64,000 bases of DNA from Aliivibrio_A sp016764915 (GCA_965224595.1 OZ245058.1:1364001-1428000); one strand, 5' to 3'; numbered from the stretch's first letter, positions 25,740 through 35,216 are shown. A program made the numbers and translations. The notes: generated by a model not told the origin, from the letters alone.

Positions 25740-27221
25740 ATGAGCCATTATCAAAAACTCGCATCTCATTTTCATAAGATTTCTCGTTTCAACCATCTTG
25801 GTGCTATTTGTGGCTGGGATCAAGCTGCAGTTATGCCCGCAGGTGGTAATCAAGCTCGTTCTGAAGCGATGGCGGAACTCTCTGTTCATGTCCATCAATT
25901 AACCACACAACCGCAACTTGGTGAGTGGTTTGACAGTGCCCACAGTGAGACTCTTTCGGTCACTGAAGTGGCAAGTTTACGAGAGATGAAACGTCAATGG
26001 CAACAAGCCACCGTTTTGCCAGAAGCTCTGGTAGAAGCTAAATCTCTAGCGGGCTCAAAATGTGAACATGCTTGGCGTGAACAGCGCGGTCAAAATGATT
26101 GGCACGGTTTTGCTAAAAACTTCAAAGAGGTGGTTGAGCTTTCACAAGAAGAGGCTCAAATCCGCGCTCAACAATCGGGACAGACACCCTATGATGCGAT
26201 GTTGGATCTGTATGAACCTGGCGCCACTTCAGCGTCTTTAGACACACTGTTTAACGACACCAAAACATGGTTACCTGACTTAATTGCACAGGTAGGCGAA
26301 AAACAAGCCAGTGAAACCCTGATTACTCCTGCGGGCACGTTTGATCAAGATATTCAGCAAAAACTCAGCCTTGATGTCATGAAAATGCTAGGGTTTGATT
26401 TTAATCACGGCCGCCTTGATATCAGTGTTCATCCTTTCTGTGGTGGCGTACCAAGTGATGTGCGTATTACCACTCGCTATGAAGATGATGAGTTCATTCA
26501 AGCTTTAATGGGCACAGTGCATGAATCGGGTCACGCACGTTACGAACAAGGGCTTCCAAGTCAACTTGCCGGCCTTCCGGTTGGTGATGCACGCTCAATG
26601 GGCATTCATGAATCACAGAGCCTATTCTTTGAAATGCAATTAGGCCGCAGCAGTGAGTTCATGAGCCATCTTGCTCCAATGACTGCCAAAGCGTTTGGCC
26701 AGAAAGATAGCCCGCTCTTCTCGCAAGAGAACATGCTAAAGCTCTATACTCGAGTCAAACCTGGTTTTATCCGTGTCGATGCTGATGAAGCCACCTACCC
26801 TGCGCACGTCATTTTGCGCTATGAGCTTGAACGCGATCTGATGAATGGTGACATCAGTTATAACGATATCCCTGAATTGTGGGATCAAAAAATGCAACAG
26901 TATCTTGGTCTATCAACTGCTGGGAATTACAAAAATGGTTGCATGCAAGATATTCACTGGACTGACGGAAGTTTTGGCTACTTTCCGAGCTACACGTTAG
27001 GTGCGATGTACGCAGCACAGTTTATGGCAGCGATGAACAAAGATCTGAATGTGATGGAGTCTGTCGCCAATAACAACCTTGCCCCAATCTTCACATGGTT
27101 AGGTGACAATATCTGGTCAAAAGGCAGCACACTCACCACCGATGAGCTTGTTAAAGGCGCAACGGGTGATACCTTAAATGCCAAATACTTCCAAGATCAT
27201 TTGAGAAGTCGTTATTTGTAA
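25740..27221 (+). CDS. M32-family metallocarboxypeptidase
   Basis: This 493-residue enzyme of the thermostable (Taq) carboxypeptidase family has the zinc motif HESGH at about residues 261-265 (GTVHESGHARYEQGLP). Family motifs nearby include DVRITTRY, MGIHESQSLFFE and the late ATYPAHVILRYELE. It removes C-terminal residues from peptides in the cytosol. An AAGGAG precedes the ATG and a strong terminator follows. Length is normal for M32. Confidence 0.93.
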   Translation: MSHYQKLASHFHKISRFNHLGAICGWDQAAVMPAGGNQARSEAMAELSVHVHQLTTQPQLGEWFDSAHSETLSVTEVASLREMKRQWQQATVLPEALVEAKSLAGSKCEHAWREQRGQNDWHGFAKNFKEVVELSQEEAQIRAQQSGQTPYDAMLDLYEPGATSASLDTLFNDTKTWLPDLIAQVGEKQASETLITPAGTFDQDIQQKLSLDVMKMLGFDFNHGRLDISVHPFCGGVPSDVRITTRYEDDEFIQALMGTVHESGHARYEQGLPSQLAGLPVGDARSMGIHESQSLFFEMQLGRSSEFMSHLAPMTAKAFGQKDSPLFSQENMLKLYTRVKPGFIRVDADEATYPAHVILRYELERDLMNGDISYNDIPELWDQKMQQYLGLSTAGNYKNGCMQDIHWTDGSFGYFPSYTLGAMYAAQFMAAMNKDLNVMESVANNNLAPIFTWLGDNIWSKGSTLTTDELVKGATGDTLNAKYFQDHLRSRYL

Positions 27222-27248
27222 GAAGTAAGTTAAGAGCTGCTCGTTATG

Positions 27249-27276
27249 AAATGCCCCCAATGATTGGGGGCATTTA
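27249..27276. terminator. Terminator after the M32 carboxypeptidase gene
   Basis: AAATGCCCCCAA pairs perfectly with TTGGGGGCATTT over a 3-base loop, 27 bp after the stop. The stem ends in A/T runs on both sides, so it could serve both strands. Confidence 0.85.
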
Positions 27277-27329
27277 ACAATGAAAAAGAAACAAGTTAAA
27301 CCTAACATTACGATTGAATATTCACTGTC

Positions 27330-27380
27330 GGTTGTTTATGGATTTCGGCCACTCCCGAAGTTCACTTTGGGTAAACAACC
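27330..27380. repeat. Nested inverted repeat downstream of the RTX gene
   Basis: GGTTGTTTA (27330-27338) pairs with TAAACAACC (27372-27380). The 33-base interior contains a smaller TTCGG/CCGAA pairing. It lies 45 bp past the end of the minus-strand RTX gene. It may be an unusual terminator or an mRNA 3' structure. Confidence 0.5.
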
Positions 27381-27424
27381 AAGCAATCTCACAGAATGCT
27401 GAGAGTTACGAATCCCCTTTTCCA

Positions 27425-29845
27425 TTATGCAGCCCTCCACGCAGAATCAATCGCTAATTGAACTTCATAAGGTACACTACCAGGGTGAATGCCTTCAAAG
27501 CTCGAACCATCATCCGCTTGATAACTTGCCATCACTTCGACCAATTTATTTACTTGATTCGCTGCAAGTGTAGAGCCTTCACTATTGGTAAACTGATCAA
27601 TTTCCGACGCGCTATTTTTAAACCAATCTTTAAAACTGATTTCGTCGGTTGACCCTAATAGATTAACGTTCAAATTAAAACCATTTCGTTCGAACCAGAT
27701 ATTTTCTGAAGAGACTCCATCAAACGTTACGGTATCACTTCCATCACTACTGAAGTTCATGACTACATCCTGACCATCTCCATATGTGAAATAGTAAGTA
27801 TCACTACCACGCCCTCCAATCAGTCTGTCATTCCCCTTCCCACCAATTAGATGATCATCACCTTCGCTTCCATACAAGGAGTCATTACCGGTTTCTCCAA
27901 TGAGGACATCCGCATTAACGCCACCTCTCAAGCGGTCATTACCAGAGCCGGCCACCAATAAGTTATTACCCGCAACACCAATCAGAAGATCATCTCCTTG
28001 TTGACCATAGAGTTGATCGTTGCCTTCTCCGCCAATCAATCTATCGCGACCAAAACCACCCCAAACAATATCATTTCCACTACCCGCAATAATAAAATCA
28101 TTTCCATCACCACTAGAGATAATATTGTTTTCTCCTCCAGCTGTAATGCGATCGTTTCCAGCGCCAGTAATCACGCTTTCTACGCTATGTTGAGTAAGGT
28201 CTAGAGTTAAACCATGGTCAGATAAAATAATCGCGGTGTCATATCCATCACCTCCGTGCCAATCATCTTGGCTGTCAACAAACAGGTAATCGTTACCAGC
28301 ACCACCATCAATATAATCAGCACCTTCACCACCAATCAGCCAATCGTCGCCATCACCTCCACGCAGTTGATCATTACCATTACCGCCATCGAATATCACA
28401 TCATGGCTACCCTCTGTGGAGATGGCATCATTACGTACCCCACCAATAACCACCTGAACGTTTTCCTCGGATAAACGAAATGTATTATTTATTTCATCAG
28501 ATAGAAGCTTAATTCCCACACCATCCGTTTGAATATCAATAGAGCCATCCGAGGCTTCACGGAAAGAGAAGTCTGAATACTGTAGACCTGTATCAGCAAA
28601 TGTGTGAGTCGAACCGTCAGAGCGAGTATAGTTCCCGAGCCCGTAGACGATGTTGCCATTATTCTTATGTTGTTTTTGGTCTGATGAAAGGTCAATGGAC
28701 GAGATGCCCATATCTTGCATCGATTTAAACTCACCTCTATCGGTTTCACCATCTTGGTCTTTATCTTGCCAAACTCCAAACTGATTCCACTTGTCATCTT
28801 TATTATCCAGAACACCGTCATTGTTACTGTCAAATGCGGTCAAACCTTCTAGATCGGTTTCAGCGCCTTGTTTGTAATCGACAAAAGCAATCTCGTCTCG
28901 GTCTTTTATCACACCATCTGAATCTTTATCGAACACCAAAATCCCATCATCTTTGCCTGCCCAACCCATTTTATTACGGTAGCCATCACCTGAAATGTCA
29001 TAAAATGCCGACGACTCATCCAGTGAGGTGAGTTCAACGCCATCCCCGTCTAGATCAAGAATAATAGGGGGTCCAAAACGTCCACGGTCACTACTGTTGC
29101 GTGAATCTCGATAGCGATCATTGCGACTGCCAGAGCTTCTTCTCTCTTTTTTATCACTGCCACTTTCTCGTTCAGGCGTCTTATTTATCACATGTTGATA
29201 GGTTGACTCAGGGCCGTTTACATCACTTGCACCGCTCTCTTCAGATAATTTTTTATTTTCAGGTTTACTCCAAAACTCTTTATACTGCTCTCGTTTCTCA
29301 CTACCACCTCGATCAGGCTCAAATGTACCATTCGTAATATTCTGCTCGGCTTCATATTCACCATTCTTATTTTGGTCATGGTCCCACGCTTTCTCTGCTT
29401 GCGCTTTTCCTCGCAAGTGCTCAGGTCCATGCCATAAGTCGGGTCTTGGTACGTATCCAGATTGAGGTAAACGATAATTGGTAATACTGTATGTTAAATC
29501 ACCAAACGTCGCACAAATCTTGTATTTTTCATCAATACTTGAAAATAAACCAACACCTATTGCTGCTCCAGGAGCATTGCCCAGAGCTGCTCCTATCACC
29601 CCACCAGCAGTACCTGTCACAGCTTTGCAGGCCGCATCATAAACTCCTGCTATTTTATTGTCAGCAGTACTTATTGTGTATACTGCGGCAAAATATCCGT
29701 TGGTTTTGGAGGTATACTTTCCGAACGCTTTAAAGTCATCAATTTTTGAGTTAGACATGCCTTCAGCCACAGCTGCGTGACCAGTGATAGCAGCATCAAT
29801 TAACTTCTGACCTACTGTTTTATCTCTCTTCTCTTCATTACTCAT
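27425..29845 (-). CDS. RTX-type calcium-binding secreted protein
   Basis: This 806-residue protein has three visible parts. Residues 1-130 contain a glycine-zipper-like hydrophobic stretch (GTAGGVIGAALGNAPGAAIG, about 78-97). Residues 160-255 are charged and disordered. Residues 257-375 are rich in EF-hand-like DLDGDGVEL, DKDSDGVIK and DSNNDGVLD loops, as in FrpC-type proteins. Nonapeptide RTX repeats (GGxGxDxLx) span about 486-690, followed by a short C-terminal secretion region. It is almost certainly exported by the type I system encoded directly upstream. It overlaps the preceding membrane-protein gene by ATGA and has its own AAGGAG. The effector activity is unknown; no protease, lipase or adhesin motif is seen. 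Confidence 0.87.
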   Translation of the reverse strand: MSNEEKRDKTVGQKLIDAAITGHAAVAEGMSNSKIDDFKAFGKYTSKTNGYFAAVYTISTADNKIAGVYDAACKAVTGTAGGVIGAALGNAPGAAIGVGLFSSIDEKYKICATFGDLTYSITNYRLPQSGYVPRPDLWHGPEHLRGKAQAEKAWDHDQNKNGEYEAEQNITNGTFEPDRGGSEKREQYKEFWSKPENKKLSEESGASDVNGPESTYQHVINKTPERESGSDKKERRSSGSRNDRYRDSRNSSDRGRFGPPIILDLDGDGVELTSLDESSAFYDISGDGYRNKMGWAGKDDGILVFDKDSDGVIKDRDEIAFVDYKQGAETDLEGLTAFDSNNDGVLDNKDDKWNQFGVWQDKDQDGETDRGEFKSMQDMGISSIDLSSDQKQHKNNGNIVYGLGNYTRSDGSTHTFADTGLQYSDFSFREASDGSIDIQTDGVGIKLLSDEINNTFRLSEENVQVVIGGVRNDAISTEGSHDVIFDGGNGNDQLRGGDGDDWLIGGEGADYIDGGAGNDYLFVDSQDDWHGGDGYDTAIILSDHGLTLDLTQHSVESVITGAGNDRITAGGENNIISSGDGNDFIIAGSGNDIVWGGFGRDRLIGGEGNDQLYGQQGDDLLIGVAGNNLLVAGSGNDRLRGGVNADVLIGETGNDSLYGSEGDDHLIGGKGNDRLIGGRGSDTYYFTYGDGQDVVMNFSSDGSDTVTFDGVSSENIWFERNGFNLNVNLLGSTDEISFKDWFKNSASEIDQFTNSEGSTLAANQVNKLVEVMASYQADDGSSFEGIHPGSVPYEVQLAIDSAWRAA

Positions 29846-30531
29846 TTAATATCTCCTTTGGCTTTTAATATCAATATATAAATTGAAGTGATAAAACCTG
29901 GTATTCCCCTCAAAGCACAATAAGCACACATCCCATATATCGTATATCCAATCATTCCGTCAACCGGCTTCCATATAAATGACAGCCTCCCTGATGCATC
30001 AGGGTCACCGACAGTGGTATATGCCAAATTAAAAGAAAAAAGAAACAGTATTGAACCTAAAAATGCAGCTAAAACTTTGAAATTTGATGGCGACAATTCA
30101 GCTATGAACTTAGAGAAGTCGAATCTAATTAAAAACATCATCTCCAATATTGAAATATACAGCCCAAACACAATACAGCTTGGTATGATGAATAACAAAA
30201 TAAGAGATAAATTAAAAAAAATGACATCATCACCACCAAAACTGGCGACCTTATCATATATAACCATCATAAATTTCAGATGGGAAATTGCATAATTCAA
30301 AAATTCACTAGGAAAGTATGAACCTAAATCTAAACCACCTATAGCATATATTGCAATAAACACAGCGATAAGCACATATCTAGATATTTTCATTGTTTTT
30401 ACATAACGAAGCATTAATTCTCTACTATTACCTTGATGAAATACTTCTACATCTTGACCATAGAGGCTAGGGCTATAAAAATTACTTTGTGGTACTTTTA
30501 GGTGACTATAATCATTTTTGTTTTCCGGCAT
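29842..30531 (-). CDS. Multi-pass membrane protein in the RTX secretion operon
   Basis: This 229-residue protein has four or five hydrophobic segments: YVLIAVFIAIYAIGG near residue 52, VIFFNLSLILLFIIPSCIVF near 103, FKVLAAFLGSILFLFSFNLA near 150 and ITSIYILILKA near the end. I do not recognise a family. It overlaps the HlyD-type gene upstream by 20 bp and the RTX gene downstream by 4 bp, and has its own GGAGGTGG, so it is tightly coupled to the secretion operon. Position between adaptor and substrate suggests either a secretion accessory or an immunity protein against the RTX product. Both are inference. Confidence 0.65.
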   Translation of the reverse strand: MPENKNDYSHLKVPQSNFYSPSLYGQDVEVFHQGNSRELMLRYVKTMKISRYVLIAVFIAIYAIGGLDLGSYFPSEFLNYAISHLKFMMVIYDKVASFGGDDVIFFNLSLILLFIIPSCIVFGLYISILEMMFLIRFDFSKFIAELSPSNFKVLAAFLGSILFLFSFNLAYTTVGDPDASGRLSFIWKPVDGMIGYTIYGMCAYCALRGIPGFITSIYILILKAKGDIK

Positions 30532-31840
30532 TGTCCACCTCCGTGTTTATGGTGCTGAGTAAATAACTCATGACTGTTCTCCTTCCTAATTTGATCTCTG
30601 CTGTTAATGACATCCCTGGTTCAAGTTGTCTGACCTTGCCGTCAGCCATTATTTCATCTTCACTGACATTAATGATTGCGCGGTACACTAAGCCTAATCT
30701 CTCATCTTGAATGGCACCTGCTGATATGTTTTTTATTTGACCATTCAGTTTTCCATAGCGTGAGAAATCAAAGGCATCCAATTTAATGGCTACATTGTTA
30801 TTATCTTCAATAAAGCCAATATCCTTATTAAGGATCATGACCTCAGCTAGCATCTTTTCATTGTCTGGTACAATAACCATCAATGACTGTCCTTCAATCG
30901 CCATTGCACTTTTATCTCGGTAAAGTAAATCTTGTACATACCCCGATACCGGAGAGTGAATAGTATATTTTTCTAAATCCAAATAAAGTTGTTCCAACTC
31001 TTTACTGGTAACTAATAATTGGTCTTCAATGTCAATTATTATTTCACTTGTTGTTTGTATTAGCTCAGATAGAAAAAGTCCCTTTTCATTATTAATGGTT
31101 CTTATATTAATCAATGATGATGCCACTTTATACTTTAAGCTCTCAACATCATATTTAGCTTTTACTGTTTCCTTTTTAAGTTCAATATAGCTATATGATG
31201 AAAGCATTTTCTTTTGTTCTAGTATTTCTAACGAAGAGAGTTGCCGGTCTAATAATGGGAGCGTAGAACTTAAGGATTTTAGTTCTGATTTTTTCACCCT
31301 TATTTCAGATTTTTCTTTCAATATTAAACCATCATATTTTTTCATAACGGCTAGATAACGATTAATATCTATAGTGACTTGATTTTTGGTACTCGTATCA
31401 CTGATGCTTTGCTTAGTCGTCGTAATAATTTCTGAAGTGAGCTCTTCCGTTTGATAGATGTTCATCACCGCTTGATAGCGTTGTCGTTTTGTCTCTAGAA
31501 TACTTATTCTTAATTCAGCTTCTTGGACCTGGCTGATAATTTTTCTGTCATCAAGAACAGCTAAAACGTGATCTTTACCAACGTGCTGGCCCTCTTCTAC
31601 ATTTATCGACATTATTTCCGCCGATATTAATGGGTGAATCGGTCGTGCTAAACCACTAACGGTTAATTGTCCCCTTGCGACAGCTACAACATCAATGCGG
31701 CTGTATGTTGCCCAAACAATCGCACTGACGATCAGAGCCAATATCACATATATGATGATACGGCTCACCTTTGAAGGCGGCGTCTGTTGAACTTCAAGTA
31801 CCGCAGGTAAAAAGTCGGTATTTATTGTCTTGTTCTTCAT
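30512..31840 (-). CDS. HlyD-family type I secretion adaptor
   Basis: This 442-residue membrane-fusion protein has a short cytosolic tail, one membrane helix at about 28-45 (IIIYVILALIVSAIVWATYS), a lipoyl half-motif (ISAEIMSINVEEGQHVGKDH) and a long coiled-coil hairpin of about 200 residues. A second lipoyl half and beta-barrel domain follow (IHSPVSGYVQDLL), ending in MSLTAEIKLGRRTVMSYLLS, typical of HlyD/RtxD. It bridges the ABC exporter and a TolC-type outer-membrane channel, which is not encoded here. It overlaps the exporter gene by 4 bp. Confidence 0.92.
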   Translation of the reverse strand: MKNKTINTDFLPAVLEVQQTPPSKVSRIIIYVILALIVSAIVWATYSRIDVVAVARGQLTVSGLARPIHPLISAEIMSINVEEGQHVGKDHVLAVLDDRKIISQVQEAELRISILETKRQRYQAVMNIYQTEELTSEIITTTKQSISDTSTKNQVTIDINRYLAVMKKYDGLILKEKSEIRVKKSELKSLSSTLPLLDRQLSSLEILEQKKMLSSYSYIELKKETVKAKYDVESLKYKVASSLINIRTINNEKGLFLSELIQTTSEIIIDIEDQLLVTSKELEQLYLDLEKYTIHSPVSGYVQDLLYRDKSAMAIEGQSLMVIVPDNEKMLAEVMILNKDIGFIEDNNNVAIKLDAFDFSRYGKLNGQIKNISAGAIQDERLGLVYRAIINVSEDEIMADGKVRQLEPGMSLTAEIKLGRRTVMSYLLSTINTEVDNAGKQK

Positions 31841-33954
31841 ACAGCAACCTCGCCCTCTCCCAATTGCATGGAATACAAACGAGCATAAGCACCACCGTGA
31901 TTGAGCAATGAGAAATGATTGCCTTGTTCAATGACTTTTCCTTTATCAAGAACAATAAGCTCATCGCAATGCCTAACTGTCGAAAGTCGGTGAGCAACGA
32001 TCAGAACAGTTCGACCCTTGCTAATTGCACTCATATTTTTCCGAATAATTCGCTCTGATTCATAATCAAGCGCACTGGTCGCTTCATCGAAGATGATAAT
32101 TTTTGGGTTTGTTAATAACGCACGAGCAATACCGATACGTTGCTTCTGTCCGCCTGATAACCGCGAACCATGCTCACCGACAACAGTGTCATATCCTTGA
32201 GGGAATTCTCGAACAAACTCATCGGCGCCAGATAACTGAGCAACCTTAACCACTAACTCTAATGGAGCAGCAGGCATTGCAAGAGCAATATTTTCTCGAA
32301 TAGAGGTATTGAATAGTATCGTTTCTTGTTGAACCACACCGATTTGGCTCCTGAGCCAGGATGGGCTCACTTGAGAAATATCGATGTCATCGATAAGTAC
32401 CTGTCCATTTGAGGGTAAATATAAACGCTGCAATAGTTTAGTTAGAGTACTTTTCCCCGAGCCAGATCGCCCCACTAAACCATATTGTTTACCCGCCTCA
32501 AAAGTGAGGTTAATACTTTGTAAACACAGTGGAAGATCGGGCTGATACTGAAAGTTGATTTCTTTAAACTGAATATGGCCTTGAAGTTTAGGAAGTGTCG
32601 CTTTATTGATTCCTAATGCTGGCTCGGACGGAGTATTCAATATATCCCCGAGTCGTTTTACGGAAAGTGAAGCTTGTTGAAACTCTTGCCACAGCTGGAC
32701 CAATCGTAAAATCGGTCCATTAACCTGACTAGCAAACATATTAAATGCGATAAGTTGCCCTACCGTTAAGTCCCCCTTTATGACTAAATGAGAACCCAAC
32801 CAAAGAATAACTAATGTGGTAATTTTACTAATCCACTGAGACACTTGCTGAGCAATATTGCTCAAGTTTTGAGTTGAAAATGTACTTGTTACAAACGCGG
32901 CCAGCTGTTCGTCCCACTTTCTTTCCATTTGTGGCTCAACAGACATGGCTTTTACAACTTCAATTCCAGACACAGATTCAACAAGAAAAGCCTGATTCTT
33001 CGCCCCTTGCCGAAACTGCTCGTCCAATCGTTTTCTCAATATAGGAGTAACTAAAAAGGATAGAAAAATATACGGGATCAAAGAGATGAGTACGACCAGA
33101 GTTAACGTTCTGCTATAGCTTGCCATCACCGCTATAAAAACAAATGTAAACAATACATCCAAGATCAACGTTAACGCACTACCGGTTAAAAACTCCCGTA
33201 TATTTTTCAACTCATGAACCCTAGCAACGGTTACCCCCACTTGTCTCGACTGAAAATACGCCAAAGGAAGACTGACTAGGTGTTTATACAATTTTGAACC
33301 TAATGTGACATCAATTCGGTGTGCCGTATGAGCCAATTGATAGTTACGAAGCCCTGTAATAACCACGTCAAAGGAGATAATTAACACCATGCCGATTGCA
33401 AGCACGTTCAAGGTAGAAAATGAATGGTGTGTAAGAACTTTGTCTACGACAACTTGAAAAAATATGGGTGAAACCAACGCCAAAACCTGAATAAACAGGG
33501 AAGCCACAATAACCTCTAAAAGCAGTTTTTTATATTTAACGAATGACGAGATAAACCACTTAAAGTTAAATTGTCGACTTAACTCTTCTAATGATACTCT
33601 CTTTGTAAACAGGTAAGCATACCCTCGAAGATTCGTGATAAAGTCTTCTTCTTGAACGACTTCTGGAGATGACTCAAAAGGCCGCTGAATCAAAAACTGT
33701 CCAGGCCGGTACTGAGCAACAATACAATAACCCCCATCACCATACTCAACTAAGATAGGAAAAATTTGTTTGGACAGAGATAGTTGCTCGCATTTAATCG
33801 CTTTGCATTTTAATCCAACAGATTTAGCCGCCCTTGGAATTTGAATCTCAAACTTTGTATTGTCATCAATATAAAAGCGCTTCTTTAACATGCTTGAATT
33901 GCATGAAAGTTCATAAAACGTCGCGACAATTTCTAAGCACTTCCATACAGACAC
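31837..33954 (-). CDS. Type I secretion ABC transporter (HlyB/RtxB type)
   Basis: This 705-residue protein has an N-terminal C39-like domain (residues 1-120) lacking an obvious catalytic Cys-His pair, as expected for RTX exporters with uncleaved substrates. Six membrane helices follow at about 140-430. The ATPase domain has Walker A GRSGSGKST near 495, signature LSGGQKQRIGIARAL near 598 and Walker B IIIFDEATSALD near 617, then the H-loop VAHRLSTVRHCD. The start is GTG at 33954 with AAGGA 7 bases upstream. It is the first gene of a four-gene operon. Confidence 0.92.
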   Translation of the reverse strand: MSVWKCLEIVATFYELSCNSSMLKKRFYIDDNTKFEIQIPRAAKSVGLKCKAIKCEQLSLSKQIFPILVEYGDGGYCIVAQYRPGQFLIQRPFESSPEVVQEEDFITNLRGYAYLFTKRVSLEELSRQFNFKWFISSFVKYKKLLLEVIVASLFIQVLALVSPIFFQVVVDKVLTHHSFSTLNVLAIGMVLIISFDVVITGLRNYQLAHTAHRIDVTLGSKLYKHLVSLPLAYFQSRQVGVTVARVHELKNIREFLTGSALTLILDVLFTFVFIAVMASYSRTLTLVVLISLIPYIFLSFLVTPILRKRLDEQFRQGAKNQAFLVESVSGIEVVKAMSVEPQMERKWDEQLAAFVTSTFSTQNLSNIAQQVSQWISKITTLVILWLGSHLVIKGDLTVGQLIAFNMFASQVNGPILRLVQLWQEFQQASLSVKRLGDILNTPSEPALGINKATLPKLQGHIQFKEINFQYQPDLPLCLQSINLTFEAGKQYGLVGRSGSGKSTLTKLLQRLYLPSNGQVLIDDIDISQVSPSWLRSQIGVVQQETILFNTSIRENIALAMPAAPLELVVKVAQLSGADEFVREFPQGYDTVVGEHGSRLSGGQKQRIGIARALLTNPKIIIFDEATSALDYESERIIRKNMSAISKGRTVLIVAHRLSTVRHCDELIVLDKGKVIEQGNHFSLLNHGGAYARLYSMQLGEGEVAV

Positions 33955-34453
33955 TTTAATATCCTTATACTGAGCACATTCCTGATGTTGTTAGTAATAT
34001 ATTTACCATGCCCGGGCTTCATAAACCGAAACTCACTTACTCCCCGGCAACAGAGCTCTCAAGATAGCTATCTCACTCACAATTTATCCCTTCTCGTTTC
34101 ATCCATTTCACCCTTAAAATTCACTGGCTCGCAGAGTTATCATTCAGAGCTCAACCGATGAGAATAAAAAAGCCCCGCATTCAATGCAGGGCTCAGGTTT
34201 ATTTCATTAACAAGGGGGATTTACGGCTATCGGAACAATGTGGACGTCTGGAATGGATAAATCCAAAGTTTCTAAATCAGCATGAGATTGCGTGTGGTGG
34301 AGCGTAGTTGAAAGTTATGGCGAACCAACAAGCTAGGGAGGCAATACTCGCACTTAGATCCAGTATTGGTGAATAGTTTAACCAAGAAGCAGCTAATGCC
34401 ACAGTTACAGGCGACTTGTAGCGGCTCTATCTTACCTATACCCTCAAATGGAG
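33955..34453. other. Non-coding region left of the cassette array
   Basis: No intact gene is seen. The part nearest the RTX operon (33955-34160) should hold its promoter, though no strong -35/-10 pair stands out. The minus strand at about 34210-34440 contains broken coding-like text (for example SIASLACWFAITFNYAPPH, then a frameshift and SHADLETLDLSIPDVHIVP), which looks like the relic of a short ORF. A minus-oriented terminator (34168-34200) follows it. Confidence 0.45.
34161..34243 (-). terminator. Minus-strand terminator inside an 83-bp repeated element, copy 1
   Basis: On the minus strand AGCCCTGCA and TGCGGGGCT form a stem followed by TTTTTTATT. The surrounding sequence, including CAGGTTTA and AACAATGTGG, recurs in altered form at 40377-40463, so the terminator belongs to a repeated module found at both ends of the cassette-rich region. 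Confidence 0.7.
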
Positions 34454-34581
34454 AGCGCTACTCATCAATAAATAGTGAACAACGCACCACCCAACCTTAA
34501 ATCTTGCCACATTCAGCACTGAAGCCGACCTAAACTGAAATGGCCAAGCGTTGAGAATCTATCTTAAATGCTTTGTTGAAC
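34454..34581 (-). repeat. attC-like integron site 1 (VPR/VCR type)
   Basis: On the minus strand the site opens with GTTCAAC (34575-34581), an exact RYYYAAC core, 7 bp after the parE-like stop. It continues with AAAGCATTTAAGATAGATTC and TCAACGCTTGGC, and closes near GTAGCGC (34454-34460), a degenerate GTTRRRY. The ACGCTTGGC element and the length of 128 bp match attC sites of Vibrio chromosomal integrons as I remember them. Confidence 0.7.
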
Positions 34582-34587
34582 AAATTC

Positions 34588-34902
34588 TTACTGCAAACCA
34601 CGGTCATTAAGAACAAATTGGCGTAACTCGCGCTCTTCTCTCATAACGTAAAGGATGAACACAATACCTTCATTGGTTACTTTGTAGAAAATACGACATG
34701 GTGGCAATACAATTTCACGATAATCTAAATGAGAAAGCTCTGGCACACTACGACCTGATAATGGAAAATCCTCTGAACGCTCAACACGATAAAAAACTTT
34801 TTGAACTAACGCCTTAGCCGCTAAGATATTATTAATTGCAATATATTCTGCAATTTCCTCCAAATCTAGTAATGCTGATTCAGTCCAATTAATTACAGCC
34901 AT
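34588..34902 (-). CDS. RelE/ParE-family toxin
   Basis: This 104-residue protein has the ParE/RelE fold pattern: INWTESALLDLEEIAEYIA at the N terminus, SGRSVPELSHLDYREIVLPP in the middle, and the strand CRIFYKV...IVFILYVMREER. ParE toxins inhibit gyrase and RelE toxins cleave mRNA on ribosomes; the P-E-L/Y-R-E pattern favours ParE. It overlaps the Phd-like antitoxin gene by 10 bp. Its stop lies just before an attC core site, the typical layout of an integron cassette. Confidence 0.85.
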   Translation of the reverse strand: MAVINWTESALLDLEEIAEYIAINNILAAKALVQKVFYRVERSEDFPLSGRSVPELSHLDYREIVLPPCRIFYKVTNEGIVFILYVMREERELRQFVLNDRGLQ

Positions 34903-35147
34903 TTATTCATTTTATCTTTTGCAACTTCATGAGAAACAACACGATTATCTGAAATCGCTTTTTCACCACGAGCGATACCTTCAAGAATAGCAATACGCTT
35001 TTGCATAAACTCATAATCATCGACATCTAACAAATAAGCAGATGGTTGGCCATGCTCTGTAATTAGCACGGGTTCTTTTGAAGCATGAAGCTCTGAAAGA
35101 ATCTTGGTTGCTTGGCGTTTTAATGTAGTGACTAATTCAACTTTCAT
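34893..35147 (-). CDS. Phd/YefM-family antitoxin
   Basis: This 84-residue protein begins with VTTLKRQATKILSELH, then PVLITEHGQPSAYLLDVDDYE, the Phd/YefM N-terminal fold that binds DNA and represses the operon. The C-terminal tail (EKAISDNRVVSHEVAKDKMN) would wrap the toxin. GGAAACTGAAT precedes the ATG. Together with the downstream ParE-like gene it forms a self-regulated type II module that stabilises the cassette array. Confidence 0.87.
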   Translation of the reverse strand: MKVELVTTLKRQATKILSELHASKEPVLITEHGQPSAYLLDVDDYEFMQKRIAILEGIARGEKAISDNRVVSHEVAKDKMNKWL

Positions 35148-35216
35148 ATTCAGTTTCCATTATCGAAAGAACAAAGTGTCACTATTGTATCACTTAATTA
35201 TTCATTGAGACCGTTC

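Noticed and set aside
27998..28474. Ile/Thr-rich plus-strand frames opposite the RTX repeats
   Set aside because: They are produced by the repetitive Gly-Asp codons of the RTX repeats read in reverse; not genes.
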